Shown one piece after another: positions 46,593 to 54,828 of a DNA stretch of 64,000 nucleotides; position 1 is the stretch's first letter, and each line of letters begins with the position of its first letter. The notes beneath the pieces are model-generated. The model ran no database searches and had not been told where the DNA came from. It worked only from the letters and a program-made list of their open reading frames with translations. This DNA comes from Streptococcus parauberis NCFD 2020. Lineage in GTDB: Bacteria > Bacillota > Bacilli > Lactobacillales > Streptococcaceae. The DNA is taken from NCBI RefSeq assembly GCF_000187935.1, contig NZ_AEUT02000001.1, positions 1,798,001 through 1,862,000 of the forward strand. Reading direction: 5' to 3'. Both the position numbers and the translations under genes were made by a program.

Positions 46593-49500
46593 CTAAAATT
46601 TTTTACCTTTAATTGGATTTTTTAGGAATATTGCCAGAGACATAACTACACTAAACAGTGCACCAAGCTTAGAACAATCATCTCGGCTTCCAGTTTCTGG
46701 TAAGGTATGTCCTCTGTTACCCTGCACTTTTTGTTGATGTTTTTGAGTTTCCTTTATTTTAAGTGGTATAGGATTAATAATATTTAAACCGTCTTGCACC
46801 TGTATTACTTCCTGACTATTTAAGTCATCTACCTGTTTTTGGCTCTCATCTTCAGTTAGTGGCAAATCTTTAATTTCCTTCTTTTGAATATTATCAGATT
46901 GTGGATCTGTAATAGTGAATGTAAGGATTTGGAATTGTCGTGTATTGCCTTTAAATAATTCAATACTCAGTTTTTTAATCCCTTCTTGCTGTGTTGATAA
47001 TGGTTCTTTAATACTATAAGAAGTGCCTTCTCCAACTTCTATTAAGTCATTGATTGAGTACTCTTTTCCTCTTTCAAGAATACCTTGTTTAACTTTAACA
47101 GGCAGAGTACTTGTTTGATTCCAATAACTTTTTGCCGTTACAAGTGTACTTGCTTGAATCACATCCTTTTTATCTTGGTAAGTCGGATCAATAACAACTA
47201 CATAATGGTCTTCAACGCTATTTCCATACCTATCTTCTAATCTGACACAGATTTTTTGCTTATCTTTAACTGGCATTGTATAGGACACAAATTTTTGATT
47301 TTTTTGATAATAGCCATCTAAACTAAAGGAATCAATCATATCATTATTGACGTATAGTTTCCAAAAATCAAGATTGTCTTTTACACTAAATTTCATAGTA
47401 AGTTGGTTGGTATTTGTTTTGATAATACCTTTATAATATCCTAGTTGTGAGGTATCACTTTCGTTGGCATCTTCAAAATCATCCAAATCGTCAGAATCGT
47501 TAGAAGTATCTAATACAGGAGTTAAATCTTCATCGTCTTTAAAGACCTCTTTGTTGAGTAACTCTAAAGTCGGAGTTTCTAAGTCTACAAAAATGAAATA
47601 ATTTTTGTGAAAGACTGTGGAACCTTTCTCATCAAGAATATCAACATAAACGAGATTATTCCCATTTGCCAATTTGAGCTTATCCGGAACTTTTTTAGTA
47701 TTATACTCCTGACTTTCCTTATTATAAGAGTCGTTTTCATATTTGAGTGTTGTATCATACATAGCTTTGTATGGATCCGAAAGATTGTTTTGAAGGCTGT
47801 TGTATTGAGTATTGATATTTCTAACACGAGCTTGATAGCCTTTCTTAAGATAAATAGCATAGTCTAAAGTTGCTATTTTTGAGTTATCATCATAAGTAAT
47901 ATGATTTTCTTGAAGACTAGCTAGTGTATGCAAAGTAATTTCTTTTCCATGCGTCAATACTATATTATGAGCATCTATATCCGAGTCTTCATCATCCTCT
48001 TCGTCATCGCTCCAGTCATCGTCATCATCATCTGAGTCTGCTCTATCTTCTAGTTCGTGTCTAGCTAGACTATGGAGGTCATTTTCAGCCTCATCATAAT
48101 TATCATCTGATTTTTTAGGCTGATAGTTATAGTTTGAAAGCGTCTCTTCTTTAACCGTCAGTTTCCCATTTTGGTCAAGGACTACTGTTTTTTCACAGGC
48201 GTTCCCTGCAATATCAGTCGCTACAATCCTTAAAGTGACTTGTCCTCCTTCTTTTTTCGGAATTTCGACAACATATGAGTCGTTTTGGTCTTTGCTTACA
48301 TTTAAAGCTTCATATCTATAGCCTTTTTCTAATGATACCTTAACGGATTCAACTTTATGGTTATCTGTCGCACTAATTTGAAGTGTTTGCTTTTTATACT
48401 TCAAGTCAAAGTCTGGTTTTTCATTATCAATTAAAATTGGTAAATAAATAGTTTCGAATTCATCCGATTTCCCAGCTTTAGCACGAATTCTAAAATAATA
48501 TTGGCCCGGATCAGCTTTCTTCAATTCTCCAAAGCTATTTTCATCATGGATTTTACCATCCCATAAGATATCGCTGTCAATATTTTCTAACTTAGCTTTA
48601 AGGTCTGCACTCTCACGGTAAGAACTTTCCATATACTTGAACGGGTAATGTCCAACTTTTAAAACACGGACAAGCTGATCTTTCTGTTCTCCTTTAACAA
48701 TGGCTACATCGTAGTCACTAGCATCTCTTAAAAAGATAAGTCGCGGTCCAACTTTACGATTTAGATTCGTTGTCATTGCATAATCTTTCGGATTTACTGC
48801 TTCGTCAGACTCATGTTTAATTAGAGGTTCATAATCATTTTTATCATGTTCCAGATATTTTTCCTTAACAAGTTCAACAAGATGTGTGTTAGCGTCTTTA
48901 TCCCACGCCGGCTTGTCTAAAACTGCCTCACTATTCCAATCCCCCATAAATCCCATAAATGGAACACTTAAATGTGGATGTTTTCCATCATGTGACTTGA
49001 AGTAAAGATAGCCTTCAATGAAATCATTAATTAATTCCGAACTTTGCAAATTAAAGGTGATTTCCATACTACCCTTGGCTGCTAAAGTAAGCTGTTTTGG
49101 ACCAGACAACTTGACATCACTTAGGATATTCGGAATGACAGCTTTTATTTTAACTGGACCATACTCATCATCTCGAGTGACTTCTTTAACACTTGTTGTA
49201 AAAATATCTCCCATTTCAATGTCAAAAGTTTGGCTTTGGTTACTCATATTATGTAAAGTCAAAGTAAAGGAGTGGTCCTTACCTATCTCACCTAATGATG
49301 CTCCACCACTTCGCTTACTTCTAATTAATACCTCAGAGTTAAAAGCTTTATTCACATTGATAAAACCAGCCCCTTGTTGTCGAGGAGAATGCTCAATCTC
49401 TTTTCCTAGATCAGAAGCTTGATGATTAATTAATGGAGTTGCCGTGTTCATCAATAAAATTTTCATGATGTCACTGTTAGTTAATTGAAAGCGGCTTTTT

Positions 49501-51449
49501 AATTCTGGGTTCTGATTAATCCATTCTTTAACTTTAGGCAATAGCAAAGCTGCTGAAGCGGCAACGTGTGGCGATGCCATTGATGTCCCGGAACTAATGA
49601 AATAGTCATCATCATTCCTAGTAGAATAAATATATTCTCCTTGTCCAAGAAGATCAGGTTTCATTTCTAAACCAAAATTTGGCCCCCAACTACTAAAGCC
49701 AGAAACACCGTTTTGATCAGCAATAATATATGGCTTAAGCTCCGTTTTAAATTGGAGATTTACTTTTTTGTTTCCAAGCTTTTGGACCTTGTCAATTAAC
49801 TCTTTACCGTCATCATGTGATAATGAAATAACCCAATTTTGTTTTAAATCCAAGTCATCATATCCCATAACAGGTGCCCTATGATAATTTCCACGTGTAG
49901 AAGAAACAATCTCATTCACTAAAATAACACCTTTTGAGTTTTTCAAAAATCGCTCAACTTTTGTTTTTAAAGATTCATCTCCACGTTGAATAAGAACGAC
50001 TTTATCCTTATAACTGTCATTATTTGGATTATACTTGGCAATATCCTCCGGTGTCCCTTTTCCTAAATAGATAATGCCGAAGTCTTCTTTGTTTTTTGGT
50101 AAGCGCTTAATAGAATGTGCACCAACTTCTGTGAATGGGTACTCTTTCCCATCAATCAAAACTCTTGGTAGTGGAACAACCATATTGTTGATCGACCCAA
50201 CTCCGATTGCTGATTCTGTTGCCGCAACTCCTACCGCTGTCGAGGTGTCTTTTAATCTATATTCATTATCAACATAAGTATCGTAAGAATTGGTGGAAGC
50301 TGAACCTGCGTAATTCCCCATAGCCGCAACTACAATTATACCTTCATCCGTAGCTTTCTTAACTGCGGCGTAAAAGTCATCATCAGATAAACCACTTGCT
50401 CGTTCACCGATACTCAAGCTAATGATGTCAGCTTTTCGTCTAATAGCGTCATCAATAGCATGGAATTTTGAATCTGGACCGACATAAGATGGATTATCTT
50501 CATCTTTAGGTTCCGTTGAAAAAACACGATAGGATAAAATTTGTGCATTTGGTGCAATACCTTTAAAGCCTCCAGGGATTTTTGAGTTCCCAGCCAAAAT
50601 ACCAGCAATATGCATCCCGTGCGGACGATTACTTCGGTCTTTTATATCGTATGTTCCAGTCAAATAATTAAAACCAAAAGGGATTTTTTCTGTAAAACCC
50701 AAGTCCTTATTAGCTGCTAATTTTAAATGCTTTTTAACATTTGGATCTTGATCAATTGTCATATCCTGACTATTAACGTCTGCACCAGAGTCGACAGAAG
50801 CAATGACAATTCCCCGTCCATCAAACTTTCGATCATTTGTCGATTTAATATAGGAATCAATTAATTTAGTGAGAGCTTCTTTTTCTGACTTTTCTAAATT
50901 TGTATTAGCAATTTCCTTGATATTCTTGACACCAACCAGTTTATTTAAATAATAAGAAAATTGTTCTGGGACTTGAATATTAACCTTGGAATCATTGAGG
51001 CTCTGTTTCCCTTTTTCCTCTTTTTTTGCTAACATTGCAATTAGCTCGTCATTAACATACTTGGTTTTCTGATCAAATTCTATTTCATATTCTTTTATTC
51101 CATGACTAGAAGCCTCATCAGCATTTTCTGACCTTATTGGCTGTTCTAAATTAACATGATTTGTAGGTAGAGGCTCACTCTTATTAGTGCTTTCATTTTC
51201 TGAATTAGTTTGCTCAACAAAAGCAGAAGACTGATTTGTTGCTTTCTCTTCATAAATTGACATAGGACTCGAGGAATTACTAGCATTTTCCACCTCTAGA
51301 GAACGAGACTCATCAGCTTTTACCTTGGAGAGATAATTACTTGTGTTTTCATTTTGTGATTCAGCTGCTGCTGCCTGACTAGTTAAAAGTAAGGTTAGCG
51401 GACAAACTAAACTTAAAATAGCAATTTTACAGATTTTTTTCTCTTTCAT
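46593..51449 (-). CDS. cell-wall-anchored subtilisin-like serine protease (C5a peptidase/lactocepin family)
   Basis: About 1,618 residues from the ATG at 51449 (GAAGGA six bases upstream; an in-frame ATG seven codons earlier lacks an RBS). It has a signal peptide ending near TSQAAAA. The S8 domain has catalytic Asp (SVDSGAD, ~220), His (PHGMHIAG, ~277), oxyanion Asn (AMGNYAG, ~378) and Ser (SSGTSMASPH, ~622), with an inserted PA-type domain around 430-585. Fn3-like and Ig-like repeats follow, then a very acidic stretch around 1118-1158, more Ig-like domains, and the sortase signal LPETG, hydrophobic segment and basic tail. It should cleave host or milk proteins or chemokines at the cell surface. 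It is monocistronic with its own promoter and terminator. Confidence 0.94.
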   Translation of the reverse strand: MKEKKICKIAILSLVCPLTLLLTSQAAAAESQNENTSNYLSKVKADESRSLEVENASNSSSPMSIYEEKATNQSSAFVEQTNSENESTNKSEPLPTNHVNLEQPIRSENADEASSHGIKEYEIEFDQKTKYVNDELIAMLAKKEEKGKQSLNDSKVNIQVPEQFSYYLNKLVGVKNIKEIANTNLEKSEKEALTKLIDSYIKSTNDRKFDGRGIVIASVDSGADVNSQDMTIDQDPNVKKHLKLAANKDLGFTEKIPFGFNYLTGTYDIKDRSNRPHGMHIAGILAGNSKIPGGFKGIAPNAQILSYRVFSTEPKDEDNPSYVGPDSKFHAIDDAIRRKADIISLSIGERASGLSDDDFYAAVKKATDEGIIVVAAMGNYAGSASTNSYDTYVDNEYRLKDTSTAVGVAATESAIGVGSINNMVVPLPRVLIDGKEYPFTEVGAHSIKRLPKNKEDFGIIYLGKGTPEDIAKYNPNNDSYKDKVVLIQRGDESLKTKVERFLKNSKGVILVNEIVSSTRGNYHRAPVMGYDDLDLKQNWVISLSHDDGKELIDKVQKLGNKKVNLQFKTELKPYIIADQNGVSGFSSWGPNFGLEMKPDLLGQGEYIYSTRNDDDYFISSGTSMASPHVAASAALLLPKVKEWINQNPELKSRFQLTNSDIMKILLMNTATPLINHQASDLGKEIEHSPRQQGAGFINVNKAFNSEVLIRSKRSGGASLGEIGKDHSFTLTLHNMSNQSQTFDIEMGDIFTTSVKEVTRDDEYGPVKIKAVIPNILSDVKLSGPKQLTLAAKGSMEITFNLQSSELINDFIEGYLYFKSHDGKHPHLSVPFMGFMGDWNSEAVLDKPAWDKDANTHLVELVKEKYLEHDKNDYEPLIKHESDEAVNPKDYAMTTNLNRKVGPRLIFLRDASDYDVAIVKGEQKDQLVRVLKVGHYPFKYMESSYRESADLKAKLENIDSDILWDGKIHDENSFGELKKADPGQYYFRIRAKAGKSDEFETIYLPILIDNEKPDFDLKYKKQTLQISATDNHKVESVKVSLEKGYRYEALNVSKDQNDSYVVEIPKKEGGQVTLRIVATDIAGNACEKTVVLDQNGKLTVKEETLSNYNYQPKKSDDNYDEAENDLHSLARHELEDRADSDDDDDDWSDDEEDDEDSDIDAHNIVLTHGKEITLHTLASLQENHITYDDNSKIATLDYAIYLKKGYQARVRNINTQYNSLQNNLSDPYKAMYDTTLKYENDSYNKESQEYNTKKVPDKLKLANGNNLVYVDILDEKGSTVFHKNYFIFVDLETPTLELLNKEVFKDDEDLTPVLDTSNDSDDLDDFEDANESDTSQLGYYKGIIKTNTNQLTMKFSVKDNLDFWKLYVNNDMIDSFSLDGYYQKNQKFVSYTMPVKDKQKICVRLEDRYGNSVEDHYVVVIDPTYQDKKDVIQASTLVTAKSYWNQTSTLPVKVKQGILERGKEYSINDLIEVGEGTSYSIKEPLSTQQEGIKKLSIELFKGNTRQFQILTFTITDPQSDNIQKKEIKDLPLTEDESQKQVDDLNSQEVIQVQDGLNIINPIPLKIKETQKHQQKVQGNRGHTLPETGSRDDCSKLGALFSVVMSLAIFLKNPIKGKKF

Positions 51450-51520
51450 ATTTATCCTTCTAATCGGCAAATGTTTTTAACGCCGTTTATTTTATTTATT
51501 AAGCTTACTTAATTTATTAC

Positions 51521-51550
51521 ATTATACACTATCGAAATCGATTTCTGCAA
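51521..51550 (-). promoter_or_regulatory. subtilase promoter with palindromic operator
   Basis: Minus strand: TTGCAG (51550-51545), 18-base spacer, TATAAT (51526-51521). The spacer and -35 edge contain the perfect 12-bp palindrome GAAATCGATTTC (51534-51545), a likely repressor site. The start lies about 70 bases before the ATG. Confidence 0.6.
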
Positions 51551-51695
51551 TGCTTATTTCATAAAATTATAAAAGACTTAATATTTTTTAATATTAAAAT
51601 AAACGTCACTCAATGAAGGGAGGGGTTCAAGCCTAGAAGCACATACTTGTAAAACAAAAATACAATAGAAGTCTTCTGAGATGTTAATCATGAAA

Positions 51696-51721
51696 AAAGA
51701 AACAGCCTCTACTGTTTCTTT
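51696..51721. terminator. intergenic hairpin
   Basis: AAAGAAACAG and CTGTTTCTTT pair around a six-base loop in the 340-base gap between the subtilase promoter and the IS fragment; no gene was seen in the rest of the gap. Confidence 0.5.
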
Positions 51722-51786
51722 AAATTAATATTATTTTATCGGTTTATTAATCTCTTTACCAATTCCAAATCCACATCCTCAGTCAA

Positions 51787-52035
51787 ATGTTCTTAATCCA
51801 TGGGATGAAACCCTCAATGTCTCGTAAAGGCAATAGCTTAGACAATGGCATGATGGAATCTTTCTTTGGAACACTGAAAACAGAAATGTTTTATGGGTTT
51901 GAGAAAGAATTTACTTCCCTTGAAGCACTGAAAAAAGCTATTTCAGTATATATCAACTACTACAATACTAAACGAATCAAACTAACATTAAAAGGACTGA
52001 GTCCTGTGCAATACAGAACTCAATCCTTAGTTTAA
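51787..52035 (+). pseudogene. IS3-family transposase orfB, C-terminal fragment
   Basis: 82 residues, of which about 76 match the C-terminal end of IS150/IS861-type transposases: NSLDNGMMESFFGTLK includes the last acidic residue of the DDE triad, the rest is the conserved tail. A full orfB has about 270-280 residues, so this is a broken copy without the first two catalytic Asp residues and cannot act. It lies in the same orientation as the N-terminal fragment at 53993. Confidence 0.85.
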
Positions 52036-52065
52036 ATATTTAGTCTAACTTTTGGGGGTCACTTC
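51800..52065 (+). mobile_element. IS3-family remnant, 3' end
   Basis: Holds the C-terminal part of an IS3-family orfB transposase (SMSRKGNSLDNGMMESFFGT with the catalytic Glu, then YINYYNTKRIK, LKGLSPVQYR) and ends with CTAACTTTTGGGGGTCA, the right terminal repeat. The 5' part is missing. The frame opens at 51787, but homology to the transposase only begins near 51805. Confidence 0.85.
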
Positions 52066-52098
52066 AGTTCTTGTCCAGCCTATAATGTTTTGTATGCC

Positions 52099-52551
52099 TT
52101 ATGTTATTGATTTAATGTATGGTTCTTTGGTAGTGCCAATTGAGTAAACATACTTATGACCTTGCGTCATACTGTGATAGAAACCTTCACCGTCATAGAT
52201 TTGGAATGCTTGCATAGTATTACTTTCTTCGTCAGTATAGATAAAGTTATAGTAGGGATTATTGGCAAAAATGGTTCGCAATTCTTCATTATTAATAGGG
52301 CGAGCCATTCCTTCAATTCGAATAACCTGTGTCAGATAACCATCTTCGACCATGGCTGTCAAAGCAATGCGTTCATCACCCATAAGCTGTTGGTAAAAAT
52401 GCGTTTTAGGACTGGTCATAAAGAAAACACCTTCTTCATTTGCAGCAACAATGTGTGCATGCCGTGCATGTGGTTTTCCATCTTTATCAACTGTAGCAAA
52501 GACTCCGACTTTCATGTCTTCAATGATAGTCATAATTTCTTTAATTTCCAT
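52099..52551 (-). CDS. pyridoxamine 5'-phosphate oxidase-like flavin protein
   Basis: 150 residues from the ATG at 52551 (AGGAGA eight bases upstream); 13 more codons are open above it but are unsupported. Split-barrel flavin-binding fold of the PNPOx-like group: VGVFATVDKDGKPHARHAHI, GVFFMTSPKTHFYQQL, VIRIEGMARP. Small stand-alone members bind FMN or F420-like cofactors and act as general reductases; the substrate is unknown. It is monocistronic and lies between IS debris and the tRNA scar. Confidence 0.85.
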   Translation of the reverse strand: MEIKEIMTIIEDMKVGVFATVDKDGKPHARHAHIVAANEEGVFFMTSPKTHFYQQLMGDERIALTAMVEDGYLTQVIRIEGMARPINNEELRTIFANNPYYNFIYTDEESNTMQAFQIYDGEGFYHSMTQGHKYVYSIGTTKEPYIKSIT

Positions 52552-52643
52552 AACTTTTCTCCTGTAACCGCTTTTACTATAGTATATCAAATTTTAGGAT
52601 AAGATGTTGTGAATAAAGGTAAATCAAATATTGAACTTTGAAA

Positions 52644-52679
52644 AATCAAAAAAGACAAAGTATAGAAACCTTGTCTTTT
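52644..52679 (-). terminator. terminator after tRNA fragment
   Basis: AAAAGACAA and TTGTCTTTT stem followed on the minus strand by TTTTTTGATTTTT, directly after the 3' end of the tRNA-Leu fragment, as expected for the original tRNA gene. Confidence 0.75.
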
Positions 52680-52685
52680 CAATTA

Positions 52686-52736
52686 TACCGGCGGTCGGGG
52701 TCGAACCGACACGTCCGTGAGGCACTGGATTTTGAG
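52686..52736 (-). tRNA. tRNA-Leu(CAA) 3'-half fragment, probable att scar
   Basis: Read on the minus strand: anticodon loop CTCAAAA (anticodon CAA), 3' anticodon strand TCCAG, a long class II variable arm (TGCCTCACGGACG), T arm GTCGG-TTCGACC-CCGAC, 3' acceptor strand and discriminator A. Upstream of the loop the sequence no longer pairs: the 5' anticodon strand should be CTGGA but reads TAGCA, and there is no D arm or 5' acceptor strand. So only the piece from anticodon loop to 3' end is present, the segment tyrosine integrases duplicate at tRNA sites. Confidence 0.78.
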
Positions 52737-52739
52737 TGC

Positions 52740-53145
52740 TACCAAGCACTTTTTAAAGATACCAAACCTTGATTTAACAAGGTTTGAGTTTTGGAAATCA
52801 ACTTAAAAAGCAAGTGATTTTGAAATTTTAGTAACTTTTTGGTTACCTATTTACATATACCAATAATAGAAAAACTATCCCAACTTTAATGGCTTCTTTA
52901 AATACTAATGTTAACAAAAATAAAGCAGTTATAATTTAACAGGTAACGAAGCACTACTTTGTTCTTATACGGTTACTTGTATTATCAGTCAAAGCAATAT
53001 TATTAGTGAACGACTTGATTTTTGGAGGAAAATGTAGGAATACAATAAATTAGCATATTAAACATTTATATATAATACTTAGTGAACGTTTTTACAATTT
53101 TTCAACATAATTTATAGCTATATCAACCGTCTTAAAAAGACCATA
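52740..53145. other. intergenic stretch without a convincing gene
   Basis: About 400 bases between the tRNA fragment and the PepSY gene. It contains an inverted repeat next to the scar (AGTGCTTGGTAGCACT) and repeats of GTTACC-type sequence, of the sort found at ends of integrated elements, but no ORF with a ribosome binding site and no integrase remnant I could read. Confidence 0.5.
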
Positions 53146-53149
53146 TCAC

Positions 53150-53178
53150 TTTACAAATAAGTGGTCACTTGGTATAAT
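53150..53178 (+). promoter_or_regulatory. PepSY lipoprotein promoter
   Basis: TTTACA (53150-53155), 17-base spacer, TATAAT (53173-53178), about 30 bases before the ATG at 53211. Confidence 0.8.
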
Positions 53179-53210
53179 ATATTTAAATTAAATATAGAAA
53201 AGGTGATTAT

Positions 53211-53732
53211 ATGAAAAAAACATTTACATCTACCCTAGTATTGTTATCAGCTCTAATGTTAACAGCTTGCTCTGAGAGCAATACAGGTAAAAGTATTTCT
53301 GAAGATAAAGCTACTGATATCGTTTTAAAAGATGCTAAGCTAACTAAAAAAGAAGTATCTAATTTCCAAATTAAGTCTGATAAAGAAGATGGTAAAGCTA
53401 CTTATGAAATTGATTTTGATACAGACAAAAAAGAGTATGATTATACTGTAAATGCTGAAACTGGTAAAATTTTAGAAAAATCGACTGATAGCAAAGGATT
53501 ATCCGGAGCTAAAGATTTAACTAAGGACGCTATCTCTCAAGATAAAGCTAAGAGTATTGTTTTAAAAGATGCTAATGTTAAAGAAGAAGATACATCTATG
53601 ATGTCTATTGAAAAAGATATGGATGGAACAACTAGCACTTATGAAGTAACTTTTACAGCTAACAATAAAGAGTATGAATACACTGTAAATGCCAAATCTG
53701 GTGAAATTATGGAAAAATCATCTGAAAACTAA
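53211..53732 (+). CDS. PepSY-domain lipoprotein
   Basis: 173 residues. The lipoprotein signal has lipobox LTAC (Cys near 20). The rest holds two PepSY repeats, each with the pattern ISxDKAxxIVLKDA...TYEIxF...EYxYTVNAxTGxIxEKS (first about 30-95, second about 110-170). PepSY modules in secreted proteins often restrain proteases or bind peptides at the cell surface; the target here is unknown. The large surface subtilase encoded 2 kb away is a possible partner, but that is only a guess. It is monocistronic, flanked by IS debris and the tRNA scar. Confidence 0.88.
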   Translation: MKKTFTSTLVLLSALMLTACSESNTGKSISEDKATDIVLKDAKLTKKEVSNFQIKSDKEDGKATYEIDFDTDKKEYDYTVNAETGKILEKSTDSKGLSGAKDLTKDAISQDKAKSIVLKDANVKEEDTSMMSIEKDMDGTTSTYEVTFTANNKEYEYTVNAKSGEIMEKSSEN

Positions 53733-53870
53733 GATAAGTTATAAAAAAACAACTCTAAAAATAAGGCAATTAAAAATACTCTGAGGAAATTTGACCTGCA
53801 CCCCAAAAGTTAAACTCAAGAAAAACACTCCTGATGAATTCTAGTAAAATAGAATCAGGAGTGTTTTTTT

Positions 53871-53999
53871 ATGTTCAAAAAAGCTTGTGCGTTAGAAACA
53901 AAATTAGCATGTATTGAAATAAAAAAAACAGGTAAAAGTGACAAAGTCATTATGGATACACTTGGAATAAAAATTAAAAGTCAGGTCTATACTTGGTGA
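53871..53999 (+). pseudogene. IS3-family orfA fragment
   Basis: 42 codons beginning MFKKACALETKLACIEIKK, like the helix-turn-helix leader protein of IS3 elements, stopped early by a TGA. A normal orfA is 90-100 residues or more, so the reading frame is broken here by the stop and a frameshift. Confidence 0.7.
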
Positions 54000-54631
54000 A
54001 GCTGCTATCAAAAAGGAGAGACTCATCGCTTCTTATAACCAGTAGGCAAACAATATACCTATGGAAAGGTATGGAGCAGTTATCCGAGGTTGAAGAATTG
54101 AGGCTTCAACTTGAGTTTTTAAAAAAACTATCGAAGCTTGATGAGAAAATCGACAAGGTAAGTCTTATCAAGCTCGTTGAACATTATAAAAATCAATATC
54201 CTATAAAATTCATACTTGACTGTTTTAAAGTGTCACGATCTACTTACTATCGTTGGAAATCTGATATGAGCCAACCTACTCATCACGATAGCATCGTTGA
54301 GAAAATTGAGAATTTATCTGTAAAATATGAATTTATCTATGGGTATAGAACTACCAGAATTTTACTGATTGATGAGTATGGGATTGTTGTGAATGTTAAA
54401 AAAGTCTATCGCCATTATGAAGAAAAATGGCTGGTTATATCGCACAAGACCAAAGAAGGATCCTCATTTAGGAAAACTTATTATGTCACTGATAATAAGT
54501 TAGACTGTCAATTTAACGTCGACAAACCACTTCAAAAACTTGTTACAGATATTACCTATCTCCATTTCGGAGGACGTAAACTTTATTTATCATCTATCAT
54601 GGACCTTTATCATCATGAGATTATGTACTGA
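53993..54631 (+). pseudogene. IS3-family orfA/orfB fusion, truncated transposase
   Basis: 212 codons: the remainder of orfA (TIYLWKGMEQLSEVEELRL), then orfB from LVEHYKNQYPIKFILDCFKVSRSTYYRWK through TDITYLHFGGRKLYLSSIMDLY, which includes the first catalytic Asp. It stops where another IS end begins, so the second Asp and Glu are missing. The missing C-terminal part corresponds to what survives at 51787. Confidence 0.82.
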
Positions 54632-54796
54632 CCCCCAAAAGTTGGACATTATATTTTTAGTTAAGCGAAAACTGTCAATAAAAAGTAGATATGAAATTAA
54701 GGGAATTAGGAGCTGTTTTCTGAGACTAAAAATTATATTTCGCCATAAGAAACCGACCTCAATTTATTAGATTATTTGTCTAACTTTTGAAAATTG
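54631..54796 (+). mobile_element. short internally deleted IS end pair
   Basis: Starts with TGACCCCCAAAAGTTGGAC and closes with TTGTCTAACTTTTGA at 54775-54790, matching left and right IS3-type terminal repeats around about 130 bases with no transposase. It could be a miniature derivative or debris of a second copy inserted into the first. Confidence 0.5.
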
Positions 54797-54828
54797 GTAA
54801 ACTTTATTTTTTATGATTAAACTAACTG

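Larger units (their letters stand above)
53792..54640 (+). mobile_element. IS3-family remnant, 5' part
   Basis: Begins with a degenerate left terminal repeat (CACCCCAAAAGTTAAAC), then a long hairpin (AACACTCCTGAT and its complement) that in IS3 elements blocks outside transcription, then broken orfA and the N-terminal part of orfB. It is cut by another IS end (TGACCCCCAAAAGTTGGAC at 54631-54649). Confidence 0.82.

Noticed and set aside
52686..52740. Intact tRNA gene
   Set aside because: Only the 3' half from the anticodon loop onward is present; D arm, 5' anticodon strand and 5' acceptor strand are missing.
54540..54770. 76-codon plus-strand ORF across the IS junction
   Set aside because: It crosses the junction of two IS ends in a frame different from the transposase and has no family resemblance.
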